Notes: a model not told the origin generated them from the letters alone. A stretch of 64,000 nucleotides of DNA from Photobacterium aquae (GCF_001029445.1 NZ_LDOT01000023.1:219406-283405); one strand, 5' to 3'. Numbered from the stretch's first letter, positions 33,390 to 42,643 are shown. Made by a program: numbers and translations.

Positions 33390-35411
33390 ATGCCAATCAA
33401 TGTTATTCGCAATGTTGCGTTCGTTGGTCAAAGTGGAGTAGGGAAAACGACACTGATCGAACGTCTTCTTTTTACCGCTCAATCAACCACCCATTTAGGC
33501 AGTGTAAAATCTGGTGATACCATCACGGATTTTGATCCTCAGTCTATTCAATACCAACACAGTATCGAAGCTACCCCAGTGAATTTGGCTTGGCAAAATC
33601 GGCGGATGAATATTATTGATACGCCGGGATTGCCAGAGTTAGTTGGGCGTTGCTTGAGCGTATATCCTGCCGTTGAAACAACAGCATTGGTACTGGATGC
33701 CAATACGCCGATAAGCCAGCTATCCGATCGCCTTTTTGCTTACGCTTGTGAGCAAAGCAAATGCCAGATGATTATCATCAACAAGATTGATCTGAATCCA
33801 GAGAAAATCGCAGAGTTAATAGCCTTGGTAACCGAGCATTTTGGCAATGCCTGCTTGCCTATTAATTTGCCAAGCCCTGATGGGATCTCAGTAGCAGATT
33901 GTTATTTCGAGCCGGCATACGATGAAGTATCGGCAATCGATACGGTTACTGATGCTCATGAGCGGCTAGTCGATCAGGTCATTGAGCTTGATGAGGATTT
34001 AATGGCACTCTATCTTGAGCAGGGATCAGCGTTAACGCCAAAGCAGCTCCATACACCTTTTGAAGAAGCGCTGAGAACCGGTCATATCGTTCCGATCTGT
34101 TTTGTTTCGGCTGAAACTGGGGCGGGAATTGAATTGCTGCTACGCACGTTGGCCGAAATTATGCCGCGTCCTGATGAAGGCAACCCTCCGCATCTGGAAC
34201 AGCAGGGTAATATTGTTCGGATCGATTGTGATCAAATGGATCATGCTGTTGCCCATGTTTTCAAAGTGAGTGTGGATCCGTATCTTGGAAAGCTTGCATA
34301 TATCCGAGTATTTCAAGGTGAGATCAATACAGGAGCACAGCTTTTTGTCGGCAATAGCAACAAGCCGATAAAGGTTGGCCACCTGTATCAGCTACAAGGT
34401 AAAAAACGGATGGAAATCTCTCAGGCAAGGGCTGGGGATTTCTGTGTATTGGCAAAAGTGGATGATTTGGCTTTTGATGTTGTGCTCCATGACTCTCATG
34501 ATGAAGATGGTGTGGTCATGAAGGATTTGGATTTTCCCGCCCCCATGTACAGCCTTGCGGTCAGTCCGGTTAAGCGGGGTGATGAGCAGAAGCTGTCCGA
34601 GGTTTTGGGCAAGATTGCAGCGGAAGATCCGACATTGCGGGTAGAGCACCGGGTCCGAACCAATGAAACAGTATTGAGTGGTCAGGGGGAGTTTCATCTT
34701 AAGATTGCACTGGAGAAGATGGCCTCGGTGTACAAACTTGAGGTCAGTACGGCCCAGCCAAGTATTGAGTACTTTGAGACGATCACCCAGCCTGCCGAAG
34801 GGCATTATCGCCATAAGAAACAGAGTGGCGGGGCGGGGCAGTTTGGTGAAGTGCAGCTGAGAGTGCGGCCATTAGAACGCGGGATGGGATTTAGTTTCGT
34901 GAACAAAGTGGTCGGTGGGGCAATTCCTACTGCATTGATCCCTGCAGTCGAGAAAGGGGTTCGTCAGGCGTTGTCGGAAGGCGCGATTTCGGGTAACCCG
35001 ATCAGGGACATAGAAGTAACGGTCTATGACGGGAAATACCATTCGGTTGACTCCAAGGAGATTGCGTTTGTTATTGCCGGTAAAAAGGCATTTCTTAACG
35101 CTGTACGTGATGCCAGCCCGATCGTTCTTGAGCCGATTGTTGAATTGAACCTGACGGTGCCTGTGAGTGCGGTAGGGGATGTGACGGGGGATCTTGCTGC
35201 CAACCGGGGATTAATTCTGGATACGCGAGCAGGGGATAATCAGCTAACCCAGATCATGGCAAAAATCCCCCAAAATGAGCTTGAGGATTACGCGCAAAAG
35301 TTGCGGGCAATGACAGGAGGTGAGGGGAGCTTTACCTTAAATATGAGCCATTTTGAAGCGGCCCCGCCGATAATTCAAACAGAGGTTTGTAACACAGCAA
35401 ATAATCATTAA
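33390..35411 (+). CDS. EF-G-like translational GTPase (EF-G2 group)
   Basis: 673 residues with the five-domain layout of EF-G. G1 is GQSGVGKT (13-20) rather than the usual AHxDxGKT; G3 is DTPG (77-80) and is followed by Leu81, where canonical EF-G has the catalytic His; G4 is NKID (131-134). Domain IV contains HYRHKKQSGGAGQFGEV. This pattern fits the EF-G-2 paralog group (such as Thermus EF-G-2), not the main fusA. GTP binding is likely; efficient translocation is doubtful. Role unknown, possibly special ribosome states. Monocistronic. Confidence 0.85.
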   Translation: MPINVIRNVAFVGQSGVGKTTLIERLLFTAQSTTHLGSVKSGDTITDFDPQSIQYQHSIEATPVNLAWQNRRMNIIDTPGLPELVGRCLSVYPAVETTALVLDANTPISQLSDRLFAYACEQSKCQMIIINKIDLNPEKIAELIALVTEHFGNACLPINLPSPDGISVADCYFEPAYDEVSAIDTVTDAHERLVDQVIELDEDLMALYLEQGSALTPKQLHTPFEEALRTGHIVPICFVSAETGAGIELLLRTLAEIMPRPDEGNPPHLEQQGNIVRIDCDQMDHAVAHVFKVSVDPYLGKLAYIRVFQGEINTGAQLFVGNSNKPIKVGHLYQLQGKKRMEISQARAGDFCVLAKVDDLAFDVVLHDSHDEDGVVMKDLDFPAPMYSLAVSPVKRGDEQKLSEVLGKIAAEDPTLRVEHRVRTNETVLSGQGEFHLKIALEKMASVYKLEVSTAQPSIEYFETITQPAEGHYRHKKQSGGAGQFGEVQLRVRPLERGMGFSFVNKVVGGAIPTALIPAVEKGVRQALSEGAISGNPIRDIEVTVYDGKYHSVDSKEIAFVIAGKKAFLNAVRDASPIVLEPIVELNLTVPVSAVGDVTGDLAANRGLILDTRAGDNQLTQIMAKIPQNELEDYAQKLRAMTGGEGSFTLNMSHFEAAPPIIQTEVCNTANNH

Positions 35412-35419
35412 ATGTAAAA

Positions 35420-35466
35420 TTAACCAGCCAGTTTCTGATTTTTATTTTTGGAATCTGGCTGGTTAA
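35420..35466. repeat. Inverted repeat after the EF-G-like gene
   Basis: TTAACCAGCCAG (35420-35431) and CTGGCTGGTTAA (35455-35466) are a perfect 12-base inverted repeat with a 23-base T-rich loop, nine bases past the stop codon. There is no T run after the stem, so it may protect the mRNA end or be a Rho-linked 3' structure. The rest of the gap to 35794 is AT-rich and holds nothing I recognise. Confidence 0.6.
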
Positions 35467-35794
35467 TATTGTGTAGCGTTAAGTCTGAATATAAGAGCAA
35501 TGGTTTGATGTATTTCATATCAATGTGATTGAAGTTTTATATTGGTAATATTTTTAGTGACAACCGTTAATATGTAACTGAAGTCATATTTCATCAGTTG
35601 TAATTGAAGCAAATGTACCAGTGTCTATGCATTCCAAATAGGAATAAATCTGGCTTGGCATGAGTGATTACTTTGTACATATGTCAGTATTATTCAAAAT
35701 GCTCATCTCAATTTTTTGTTTATTATAGTTAGTTATAGAATTTTATAAATTTAGTCCTCATAATTATCATGTGAAAATGATATTGAGGTTATAA

Positions 35795-36262
35795 GTGAAC
35801 ATTCGTCATGCCACTGAAGGTGATTTTGATTTTCTGTTTGATTTGAAAAAGTATGCTGAATATGGACCTATTACCGCTAATTTTGGCTGGGATGAAGGAG
35901 TCCAACGTGCGATGCATGAGCAAGAGTGGGAGGAAGCGAGGCCTGAAATCATAGAGGTTGATGGAGAGCGTGTCGGGTGCTATTTGGTGCAAGACAAACG
36001 TGATCATTGGTATTTCGCTCGCTTTTTTATAATGCCACAAATGCAGGGGAAGGGATTAGGATCAAAGATTCTGTCTATGGTGCTGGCCAAGGCCGACAAG
36101 TTGTCAATGCCTGTTGCGTTGTGTTATCTGCGAGGGAATCGAGTCGGTGAACTCTATCGACGATTCGGTTTTGAGGTGACTCAAGAAACCGTCAACTTCA
36201 TTTACATGTATCGAGGTTGCATTGAGGGGCGTGAGTCACCAATCATAGAAAGTAATTCATAG
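35795..36262 (+). CDS. GNAT family N-acetyltransferase
   Basis: 155 residues starting at GTG with GAGG six bases upstream. The acetyl-CoA loop is visible as MPQMQGKGLGSKIL (Q/RxxGxG), preceded by the FARFFI strand and followed by VALCYLRGNRVGELYRRFGF, the usual end of the fold. Substrate unknown. Flanked by AT-rich gaps of 383 and 396 bases, unlike the dense genes around, suggesting an accessory insertion. Confidence 0.85.
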   Translation: MNIRHATEGDFDFLFDLKKYAEYGPITANFGWDEGVQRAMHEQEWEEARPEIIEVDGERVGCYLVQDKRDHWYFARFFIMPQMQGKGLGSKILSMVLAKADKLSMPVALCYLRGNRVGELYRRFGFEVTQETVNFIYMYRGCIEGRESPIIESNS

Positions 36263-36658
36263 ATATTAGGGGGGATAAACGCAAAGTGTATTCCCCTTGA
36301 TAGTCAGTAAGATTTATTCTTTTGAGGTATTTTCTGGTTGGGTTTGTGCTCGTCTAGGACTAGGTGATATCGATTGTTTGTCGTAATTCCTATCTTAATT
36401 CAAAAAAAATGTATTTTGCATGTTGTATTGATGATGTTTTTTATGGCTAATGCATATTTTTAATCATTTGTTTATTTTATATCGATTGGATTATTTACAT
36501 GTATAAGCTGTTAAATATAGATTATTTGTGCTGTTGTAAAAATTAATTATATCTGGCTAATAATTTCAGTAGTCGAAGGTTAATGATCGTTATACTGCTT
36601 TCATGAGAATGTAGTTGCCAGATTCATTGCTATTTAAATTTAATTGAGGTTATTCGTT
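36263..36658. other. AT-rich intergenic region
   Basis: 396 bases of very AT-rich DNA between the acetyltransferase and the esterase. No open frame, terminator or operator that I can support. Confidence 0.5.
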
Positions 36659-37732
36659 ATGTTTATAAAAAGCGTTGCTTTCTCTGCAATTGTACTCTCC
36701 ACATCGGTTTTTGCTGATGCCATTCCTGCTACTCATTATGCTATTGATTATGAAGGTCGTGCAGTTAAAGATTATAATTCTGGCCATGTAGGATTTAACT
36801 GGCCGGGTACTCATGTAAAAACACAGTTTACCGGAACAAACTTCTCCGTTGATATGATCGGTAATGGTGACCATTTTGATGTGCTAATTAATGGTAAAGT
36901 TACTGAGAAGTTGATAACTAATTATGGTGGGGTCACGCAAACATTTAAGTTGTTTAATAGCTCAGAGCCAACAACAGTTACTATTGAACTTGTCAAACGA
37001 ACTGAAAATTATGAAGCGATGACGAAAATCATTGCTTTTGATCATGACGGGCAGCTTGAAGGAATATGGGAAAACAAGCCTCATATTTTGTTTATTGGTG
37101 ATTCCATCAGTGCGGGATTCGGTAGCGAGTCAGATAAACGTGATTGTACCTGGCAGGAAATTTACGATACCTCCAATGCCCGCGTGGCGTTTCCCTATCA
37201 AACCGGCGAGGAACTGGGGACGAGCATCACCCAGATTTCCTTTTCAGGGTTAGGGTTGATCCGTAATTGGAACGGTAACCAGCCATACCATGATTTGACC
37301 TATTATGCCGATAAAGCAGGGGCTATTTTTGGTAATAAGATGGATTTTGAAGATAAGTATCCGGATCTGATTGTAGTCGAAGTCGGTACCAATGACTTCA
37401 GTACGGATCCGCAACCCCATGAGCAATGGTCGGACATAGAGGAGGTTAAGGCCGCTTGGATTGATCGGATGGTCGAGTTTGTCGGCGAACTCAAGTACCG
37501 TTACAACGATGCCAATGTTGTTCTGATGCCGCGTCCTGCTTATCCTTATGATTACATTATCCCGGCAACAGTTGAAGCGATAGATTTGCTGGAAAAGCAA
37601 GGTAAATCAGGTGTGTACAGTCATGTCTTTGTTTCTCCGCTTGAAGGTTGCGGCTGGCACCCAACGCAAACCGAGCATGCTGATATTGCGAATAAATTGA
37701 GTCAATTCATTCGCGATAACAACTTGTTGTAA
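36659..37732 (+). CDS. SGNH/GDSL esterase, CE2 acetylesterase type
   Basis: 357 residues from the ATG at 36659 (GAGG nine bases upstream; a TTG at 36644 is rejected). Signal peptide ending in VFADA, an N-terminal beta-jelly-roll (about 24-135), then an SGNH hydrolase domain: nucleophile Ser149 in GDSISAGFG, GTND (243-246) and catalytic His334 in CGWHP. The two-domain layout and lone Ser-His arrangement are those of carbohydrate esterase family 2, which removes acetyl groups from plant or algal polysaccharides. No other polysaccharide-degrading gene is nearby. Confidence 0.85.
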   Translation: MFIKSVAFSAIVLSTSVFADAIPATHYAIDYEGRAVKDYNSGHVGFNWPGTHVKTQFTGTNFSVDMIGNGDHFDVLINGKVTEKLITNYGGVTQTFKLFNSSEPTTVTIELVKRTENYEAMTKIIAFDHDGQLEGIWENKPHILFIGDSISAGFGSESDKRDCTWQEIYDTSNARVAFPYQTGEELGTSITQISFSGLGLIRNWNGNQPYHDLTYYADKAGAIFGNKMDFEDKYPDLIVVEVGTNDFSTDPQPHEQWSDIEEVKAAWIDRMVEFVGELKYRYNDANVVLMPRPAYPYDYIIPATVEAIDLLEKQGKSGVYSHVFVSPLEGCGWHPTQTEHADIANKLSQFIRDNNLL

Positions 37733-37756
37733 CACTTCATCTCATTTGATGGGCGG

Positions 37757-37774
37757 TGCGGCTTTGTAGCCGCA
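37757..37774 (+). terminator. Weak terminator-like hairpin after the esterase
   Basis: TGCGGC-TTTGTA-GCCGCA without a strong T run. Confidence 0.4.
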
Positions 37775-37843
37775 TTGTCATCGCTTCCTGTCCCTGATTT
37801 CTCTATTGCATCACTCTTATTCACATTCGTAAACTTTGTAAAT

Positions 37844-37873
37844 TTGAATGCCAATGAAAACAATTATCATTAT
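37844..37873 (+). promoter_or_regulatory. Promoter and Fur box of the fpv-like operon
   Basis: TTGAAT (37844-37849) and CATTAT (37868-37873), 18 bases apart. The Fur box TGAAAAC-A-ATTATCA (37855-37869; 12 of 14 matches to the 7-1-7 consensus) overlaps the -10 element, so Fur would repress the whole nine-gene unit in iron-rich cells. Confidence 0.65.
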
Positions 37874-37910
37874 GATGCCTTCATCTTAGAGTGGTTAATA
37901 CATTGTTTTC

Positions 37911-38540
37911 ATGGTGCTTAAAAACAAAGCAGTACAACTTTGGGCGCGACGCCTACATATCTATGTTTCTATGGCGTTGCTGCTGGTTGTGTTGTTCTTC
38001 GCAGTTACCGGCATCACGCTCAATCGTCCGGAGCTATTTGTAAAATCCCAGCCAGATATTACCTCGCAGACGTTGTCCGTACCTGAAAGTATTTTTGTTT
38101 CTGGTAACGAAGCATTTGTGCCAGATCAAGCAGTGCTATTGGCTTATTTGGCAAAGCATGCGGATTTATCAGGCACGCCTTCAGCGATGGAAGTGTTCAA
38201 AGAGGTCGAAGACGGTGAGTTGATCGAGGGTGAAATCGCAATGGATTACAAAGGCCCAGGTTTTAACGCCACTGTGTTCATAGATTTGCCTAGTCGTACC
38301 GCTGAGATTGAAGCATCCCATTACGGTGTGGTTGCAGTGCTAAATGACCTTCACAAAGGACGTAACAGTGGTGAGGTCTGGAAATGGTTTATTGATATTA
38401 CCGCGGTACTCATGGTGCTGTTTGTGATGACAGGGGTGTGCTTGTTGATCCCGAAGAAGAAAACGCTTCATACCTCGATGAAGTGGATGTTCGCTGGGTC
38501 ACTGGTTACCTTGCTGGTTTATTTTGTTGCTGTGCCGTAA
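37911..38540 (+). CDS. PepSY-associated membrane protein (FpvG-like reductase candidate)
   Basis: 209 residues: membrane helix (about 17-37), periplasmic PepSY-type segment (38-160), and two C-terminal helices (about 161-182 and 190-208). Conserved HIYVSMALLLVVLFFAVTGI and LNDLHKGRNSGEVWKWFID hold the histidines that could bind heme in this family. The equivalent first gene of the Pseudomonas fpv locus (FpvG) is the inner-membrane reductase that takes iron off ferripyoverdine. That role is proposed here from order and family. First gene of the Fur-controlled operon. Confidence 0.82.
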   Translation: MVLKNKAVQLWARRLHIYVSMALLLVVLFFAVTGITLNRPELFVKSQPDITSQTLSVPESIFVSGNEAFVPDQAVLLAYLAKHADLSGTPSAMEVFKEVEDGELIEGEIAMDYKGPGFNATVFIDLPSRTAEIEASHYGVVAVLNDLHKGRNSGEVWKWFIDITAVLMVLFVMTGVCLLIPKKKTLHTSMKWMFAGSLVTLLVYFVAVP

Positions 38541-38568
38541 GTAACAGCGTGTTGTAAGTAGGAATGTT

Positions 38569-39090
38569 ATGAACACTTTCGCTAAATCTATCGTCGGCAT
38601 GGCCCTTGCGCTGCCTTTGTCTTTTGCCGTGCACGCCAAGCCGCTACCAGACAGTGCGCAAATGGATATTGAGTTTGCATTGCCGAAAATCGAAACGTCG
38701 ATGTATGCCCGCCCTTATGTTGCTGTCTGGATTGAAGATGCGCAGCGTAAACCTGTACGGACGGTTCAGTTGTGGGTAGGCAAAGATGAATGGCTTAAGG
38801 ATTTGCGTAGCTGGTGGCGCAAAGTAGGCCGTTATGACCGTGAGTTGGTCGATGCGGTAACGTCAGCCACTCGTCCCGCTGGCGACTATCGTTTTGTGTG
38901 GGATGGCTTGGATGATAACGGCAAGCGAGTAGCGCAGGGGGAATACACCTTTTATGTGGAAGTTGTTCGTGAACATGGCGGCCGAAACTACCTGCGCCAA
39001 AAACTGACTTTGGCTGAGACCTCTTTTAGTCATCATATAGCGCCGACCGAAGAAACGGGCGATATCAACCTGCATTATTCTGTGAAGTAA
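38569..39090 (+). CDS. DUF2271 periplasmic protein
   Basis: 173 residues with a signal peptide (cleavage after VHA, about residue 23). Body is beta-rich: RPYVAVWIEDAQRKPVRTVQ, LRSWWRK, and DAVTSATRPAGDYRFVWDG, the DUF2271 signature, which resembles FlgD-type immunoglobulin strands. It follows PepSY membrane proteins in many iron-regulated loci, so it probably assists the reductase. TAGGA precedes the ATG. Confidence 0.85.
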   Translation: MNTFAKSIVGMALALPLSFAVHAKPLPDSAQMDIEFALPKIETSMYARPYVAVWIEDAQRKPVRTVQLWVGKDEWLKDLRSWWRKVGRYDRELVDAVTSATRPAGDYRFVWDGLDDNGKRVAQGEYTFYVEVVREHGGRNYLRQKLTLAETSFSHHIAPTEETGDINLHYSVK

Positions 39091-39108
39091 TTTAAAGAGA
39101 CATAGTTT

Positions 39109-39942
39109 ATGAAAAAGAACACTTTCAAAGCCGCTTCACTGGCTTGTGTGATTGTCGCTGGCCTTGCGGTATCTGCCTCGGCGAATGCTCACCCGCGTTG
39201 GATTTTGCCCTCGCATTTTACCGTGTCTAAAGAAGGCGGTGATTGGTTGACCTTTGATGTAACCGCATCACACGGTACGTTTGTTTTTGATAAGCCAGCA
39301 GGCGCTGAGACCGGTGAGATCATCATGCCGGATGGACGAGTAGAGCGACCAACGTATGTGACCCGAGGTAAGCGTCGTTCAGTATTCGATTATCACTTTG
39401 TCGAAGAAGGCACGCACAAAGTACGTGTTAACAATGTTCCTTCTTACTACACCCAATACAAAGCGGGCCGCCGTGATACGGTGAAGTGGGTGAAGGCCCA
39501 CAAAGCTGAGCGTGACGAAGTGCTGCCGAAGAAATCTCGTGACGTTGTGACGCAACTTAGCTTCACGCGTGCGGAGAGTTATATCACCGTAGGTAAACCG
39601 ACGAAGGAAGCCTTCAAACTGGAAGGAAAGTATCTGGAAATGGTGCCAGTGACTCATCCGGCCGATATCGTGGAAGGTGAAGATGTTCAGTTCCAGTTCT
39701 ATTTCAATGGCAAGCCTCAGCAAGGCGTGACGGCTGAAATTACCCGTGAAGGGACACTGTACCGTAACCACCAAGAACAAATTGATGTTGTTAGTGATGA
39801 AAACGGCATGGTGACATTTACCCCGAATCAGGCTGGTCGCTGGTTGATGAAAGCAAACTACAAGGGTGATTTGGTCAATAATCCGCTAGCTGATCGTGCC
39901 AGCGTTAACGTTCACCTGTCTTTTGAAGCCGTGCTTCAATAA
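39109..39942 (+). CDS. DUF4198 periplasmic protein
   Basis: 277 residues: signal peptide (cleavage after ANA, about 27), then HPRWILPSHFTVS, the usual DUF4198 opening with a histidine at the mature N-terminus, and a second Ig-like domain (DIVEGEDVQFQFYFNGKP). Related to NikM-like metal-uptake accessory proteins. The N-terminal His could bind a metal. Eighteen bases after the DUF2271 gene with AAGAGA ahead of the ATG. Confidence 0.85.
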   Translation: MKKNTFKAASLACVIVAGLAVSASANAHPRWILPSHFTVSKEGGDWLTFDVTASHGTFVFDKPAGAETGEIIMPDGRVERPTYVTRGKRRSVFDYHFVEEGTHKVRVNNVPSYYTQYKAGRRDTVKWVKAHKAERDEVLPKKSRDVVTQLSFTRAESYITVGKPTKEAFKLEGKYLEMVPVTHPADIVEGEDVQFQFYFNGKPQQGVTAEITREGTLYRNHQEQIDVVSDENGMVTFTPNQAGRWLMKANYKGDLVNNPLADRASVNVHLSFEAVLQ

Positions 39943-40007
39943 TTTCGTATTGGTTAATAACGTGGGAGGTTTGCTATGCAGGCCTCCGTGCTTGCGTTGA
40001 GGTTGTA

Positions 40008-40325
40008 ATGAAAAAGCTGATTGTTACCTTGTCTACAGTGGTAGCCCTACTGGCACCGCTATCGGCTCAAGCCCATTTCCCTTTGATGAGTTGTTGGCTT
40101 GAATCTGAAAAAGTGGTTTGCCAAGCCGGATACAGTGATGGCAGTACGGCTGTCGATTATGCGGTAGATATGTTTGACTATGACGATAACCTGATCAGTC
40201 GAGTGCAGACAGACAAGCGTTCAATCGCAGAATTTAGCCACCCGGGAACCGATTTTTACCTTGTGTTCGATGCCGGGCATGAAAATCCTGTCGAAGTTGA
40301 TGTTGTCGAGATCGAAGAGAAATGA
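40008..40325 (+). CDS. Small periplasmic protein of the fpv-like operon
   Basis: 105 residues: signal peptide ending in AQA (about 22), then HFPLMSCWLESEKVVCQAGY, with a mature N-terminal His and two cysteines, and an acidic C-terminus. The HFP start mirrors the HPR start of the DUF4198 protein, suggesting a related metal- or partner-binding N-terminus. Stop overlaps the next gene (ATGA). No family name known to me. Confidence 0.75.
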   Translation: MKKLIVTLSTVVALLAPLSAQAHFPLMSCWLESEKVVCQAGYSDGSTAVDYAVDMFDYDDNLISRVQTDKRSIAEFSHPGTDFYLVFDAGHENPVEVDVVEIEEK

Positions 40326-40897
40326 TCCGCGAAGCTGTGAAGCCGGAGAATGGCAGTCAGGAAGGCAAATGGGTCGGGTTGGCTATTGTGCTGATTTTAC
40401 TGTTTGCTGCCGTGGCATTGCCGTTTCACCAGTCTGAAACCGAGTCTGTTGAATTGGCAGCCCATCAGGTTGCTATTTCTGACTTGGCTCAACCGGAGCT
40501 GGCAATGCTGGCTGATATTCGCTTGGCCCATGAAGAGATCCGTAATATCTATTTGGATAATTTGTCTGAGGCGATCACATCAGAATGGCCTGAGGTCAGC
40601 GAGCTTGAAGAAATGTGGCTAGCACCATTTGTTAAGGATAAGAGCTGGCAGCATAAAGGGGAACATCTGTGGTTTGCCAATAATGATGGTGGCTATTTAG
40701 GGGTTCGCCAAGCACAGCAAGGGTCGGCATCTGTCATATTGCTTTCCTCGGGAGATGAGCCGGAAGTCTGGTTTTCTTATGCTCCGGTGACAGAAGGCCG
40801 TGCGTTGCTGCTGGCGCCGGATCTGCGGCGTACCTTACAAGATAAAGGCTGGAAACAGCTGTCAGCTGCACAATCTCACCAACAACATTCTCATTAA
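40322..40897 (+). CDS. DUF6162 membrane-anchored protein
   Basis: 191 residues: one N-terminal membrane helix (about 18-36) and a periplasmic domain with LADIRLAHEEIRNIYLDN, WLAPFVKDKSWQHKGEHLW and a His-rich tail (SHQQHSH). This matches the DUF6162 proteins found beside metal ABC transporters and sits where FpvK does in Pseudomonas. The terminal histidines could bind iron or other metals. Translationally coupled to the preceding gene. Confidence 0.75.
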   Translation: MIREAVKPENGSQEGKWVGLAIVLILLFAAVALPFHQSETESVELAAHQVAISDLAQPELAMLADIRLAHEEIRNIYLDNLSEAITSEWPEVSELEEMWLAPFVKDKSWQHKGEHLWFANNDGGYLGVRQAQQGSASVILLSSGDEPEVWFSYAPVTEGRALLLAPDLRRTLQDKGWKQLSAAQSHQQHSH

Positions 40898-40905
40898 TAT
40901 CTATG

Positions 40906-40927
40906 GGTTCGGTTTGCTTGCCGAACC
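40906..40927 (+). other. Hairpin inside the fpv-like operon
   Basis: GGTTCGG-TTTGCTTG-CCGAACC lies between the DUF6162 and binding-protein genes, the only gap over 50 bases in the second half of the operon. It has a short T-rich tail (TTGTTTC). It may be a partial terminator or an RNA-processing stem that sets the ratio of upstream to transporter genes. Confidence 0.45.
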
Positions 40928-40964
40928 TTGTTTCGCGCCTATTCCTACCTAAGGTAGAGCAACA

Positions 40965-41888
40965 ATGATGAAAATACATTCACTTCGCCATATTTTTGCC
41001 TCGGCACTGCTTTGCGTCTCTTCGTTTGGCGTGCAGGCTCAGGAAAAACTGACCATTGGAATCACCTTACAGCCGTATTACAGCTATGTGAAGGCGGTGG
41101 TAGGGGATAAAGCTGACATATTGCCTCTGGTCGATGCCGGGTTCAATCCTCACAATTACCAGCCTCAGCCCAACGACTTGCGACGTCTTAATCAAATGGA
41201 TGTTATTGTCGTTAACGGGATAGGCCATGATGATTTTGCCTTGAAAGTGATTGCCGCGGCTAATCGTTCGGATTTGGTGGTGATTGAAGCGAATAAGGAT
41301 GTTCCACTGCTGCCTGCTATGGGGCAGTCTGTCGGTGCTGGCGCGGTGAATCCCCATACTTTTGTTGGCTTGTCGACAACGATCCAGAAGGTTTACACCA
41401 TTGCCAATGAAATGGCGCGTCTCGATCCGGACAATGCTCGTACCTATCGTGCCAATGCCCGTAAATATGCGGCTTCTTTCCGTAAGCTCAAGCATGAGGC
41501 GATGACGACACTTGGTGATTTGGACACTAGCGGGATGATTGTTGCGACCACCCATAATGCCTATGGCTATTTGTTACAGGAGTTCGGCGTCGATGTCGCA
41601 GCTGTTATTGAGCCTGCTCACGGGGTCGAGCCAAGTGCCAGCCAATTGCAAGAAACTATCGAGAAAATCCGCAATTCAGGCATCGATGTACTTTTTTATG
41701 AGCTCAACATGCCTAACCGTTATGTAGACACCATCGAAAAAGCCACGGGCGTGCAGCTATATCGTTTTTCTCACATGACACACGGCCCTTACGAGGACAA
41801 TAAAGTAGAAAAAGAGATGAAAGATAATTTGGACACCCTCATTGAGGCAATGCAGTTTGCTGCAGCCAATAAGGCAAAGGTGGGTTAA
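40965..41888 (+). CDS. Metal ABC transporter substrate-binding protein (ZnuA/FpvC-like)
   Basis: 307 residues: signal peptide ending in VQA (about 25), then a cluster A-I metal-binding protein. Likely ligands are the histidines in FNPHNYQPQP, NPHTFVGL and TTHNAYGYLL, with an acidic fourth ligand in the C-terminal lobe. The loop before the first lacks the long His-rich stretch of true ZnuA. Position directly before ATPase and permease genes fits FpvC, which binds the released metal. Start at 40965 or the adjacent ATG (40968). Stop overlaps the ATPase start. Confidence 0.88.
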   Translation: MMKIHSLRHIFASALLCVSSFGVQAQEKLTIGITLQPYYSYVKAVVGDKADILPLVDAGFNPHNYQPQPNDLRRLNQMDVIVVNGIGHDDFALKVIAAANRSDLVVIEANKDVPLLPAMGQSVGAGAVNPHTFVGLSTTIQKVYTIANEMARLDPDNARTYRANARKYAASFRKLKHEAMTTLGDLDTSGMIVATTHNAYGYLLQEFGVDVAAVIEPAHGVEPSASQLQETIEKIRNSGIDVLFYELNMPNRYVDTIEKATGVQLYRFSHMTHGPYEDNKVEKEMKDNLDTLIEAMQFAAANKAKVG

Positions 41889-42643
41889 TGCAAGGTCCAA
41901 GTATCATTCTGGATAATGTCGGTTTGCAATATGGCGATAACACGATTTTGCACGGCATTAATCATACCTTTGAGGCAGGTCAGTGCCATGTGGTGATGGG
42001 GCCAAATGGTGGTGGTAAAACATCCTTGTTGCGCTCTATTCTCGGGTTGACGCCGTTTGCCGGGAATATAGATATTTGCTGGGGAAGCAAAAAGGGCAAG
42101 GTCGGCTATGTGCCGCAGAAAGCCGTGTTTGAATCCAGCCTTCCACTGACAGTGATGGATTTCATCCTGTTGAACCAAAGCCGCACACCACTGTTTTGGT
42201 CGCGCTGGCGTAATTTGTCGAAACAGCAGGCGACGGCCCTCGAGCAGCTCGATCGTGTCGGGATGGCTGAGCGAGCCGAACGTCGGATGGGGCAGTTGTC
42301 TGGCGGTGAGCAGCAGCGTGTGCTGTTTGCACAGGCACTGTTGGATAATCCTGATTTGATTGTACTTGATGAACCAACGACAGGAATGGACGAGCAAGGT
42401 GTCCGCTATTTGGAAGCGTTGATTTTAGAGCTCGTAGCCGAAGGCAAGACCCTGCTGGCGGTTCACCATGATGTGAGTGCGGTACGCCGTTTGGATGCCA
42501 AAGTCCATGTGGTCAACCGTACTTTGATCGACAGTGGCAGTGTTGCCGACGTGTTGACGCCTGAAAAAGTTGAGCGCTTGTTTAATCATTACACGAGTCA
42601 GACTGAAGTGATGGGTGAGATCGCACGGGAGCAAGCCGCATGA
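41888..42643 (+). CDS. Metal ABC transporter ATPase (ZnuC/FpvD-like)
   Basis: 251 residues. Walker A GPNGGGKTS, signature LSGGEQQRV, Walker B LIVLDEPT and the switch His in LAVHHDVSA. Powers import through the permease encoded next. It overlaps both neighbours (TAATG and ATGA), so the transporter is a tightly coupled unit. Metal specificity comes from the binding protein; iron is proposed from the Fur box and gene order. Confidence 0.92.
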   Translation: MQGPSIILDNVGLQYGDNTILHGINHTFEAGQCHVVMGPNGGGKTSLLRSILGLTPFAGNIDICWGSKKGKVGYVPQKAVFESSLPLTVMDFILLNQSRTPLFWSRWRNLSKQQATALEQLDRVGMAERAERRMGQLSGGEQQRVLFAQALLDNPDLIVLDEPTTGMDEQGVRYLEALILELVAEGKTLLAVHHDVSAVRRLDAKVHVVNRTLIDSGSVADVLTPEKVERLFNHYTSQTEVMGEIAREQAA

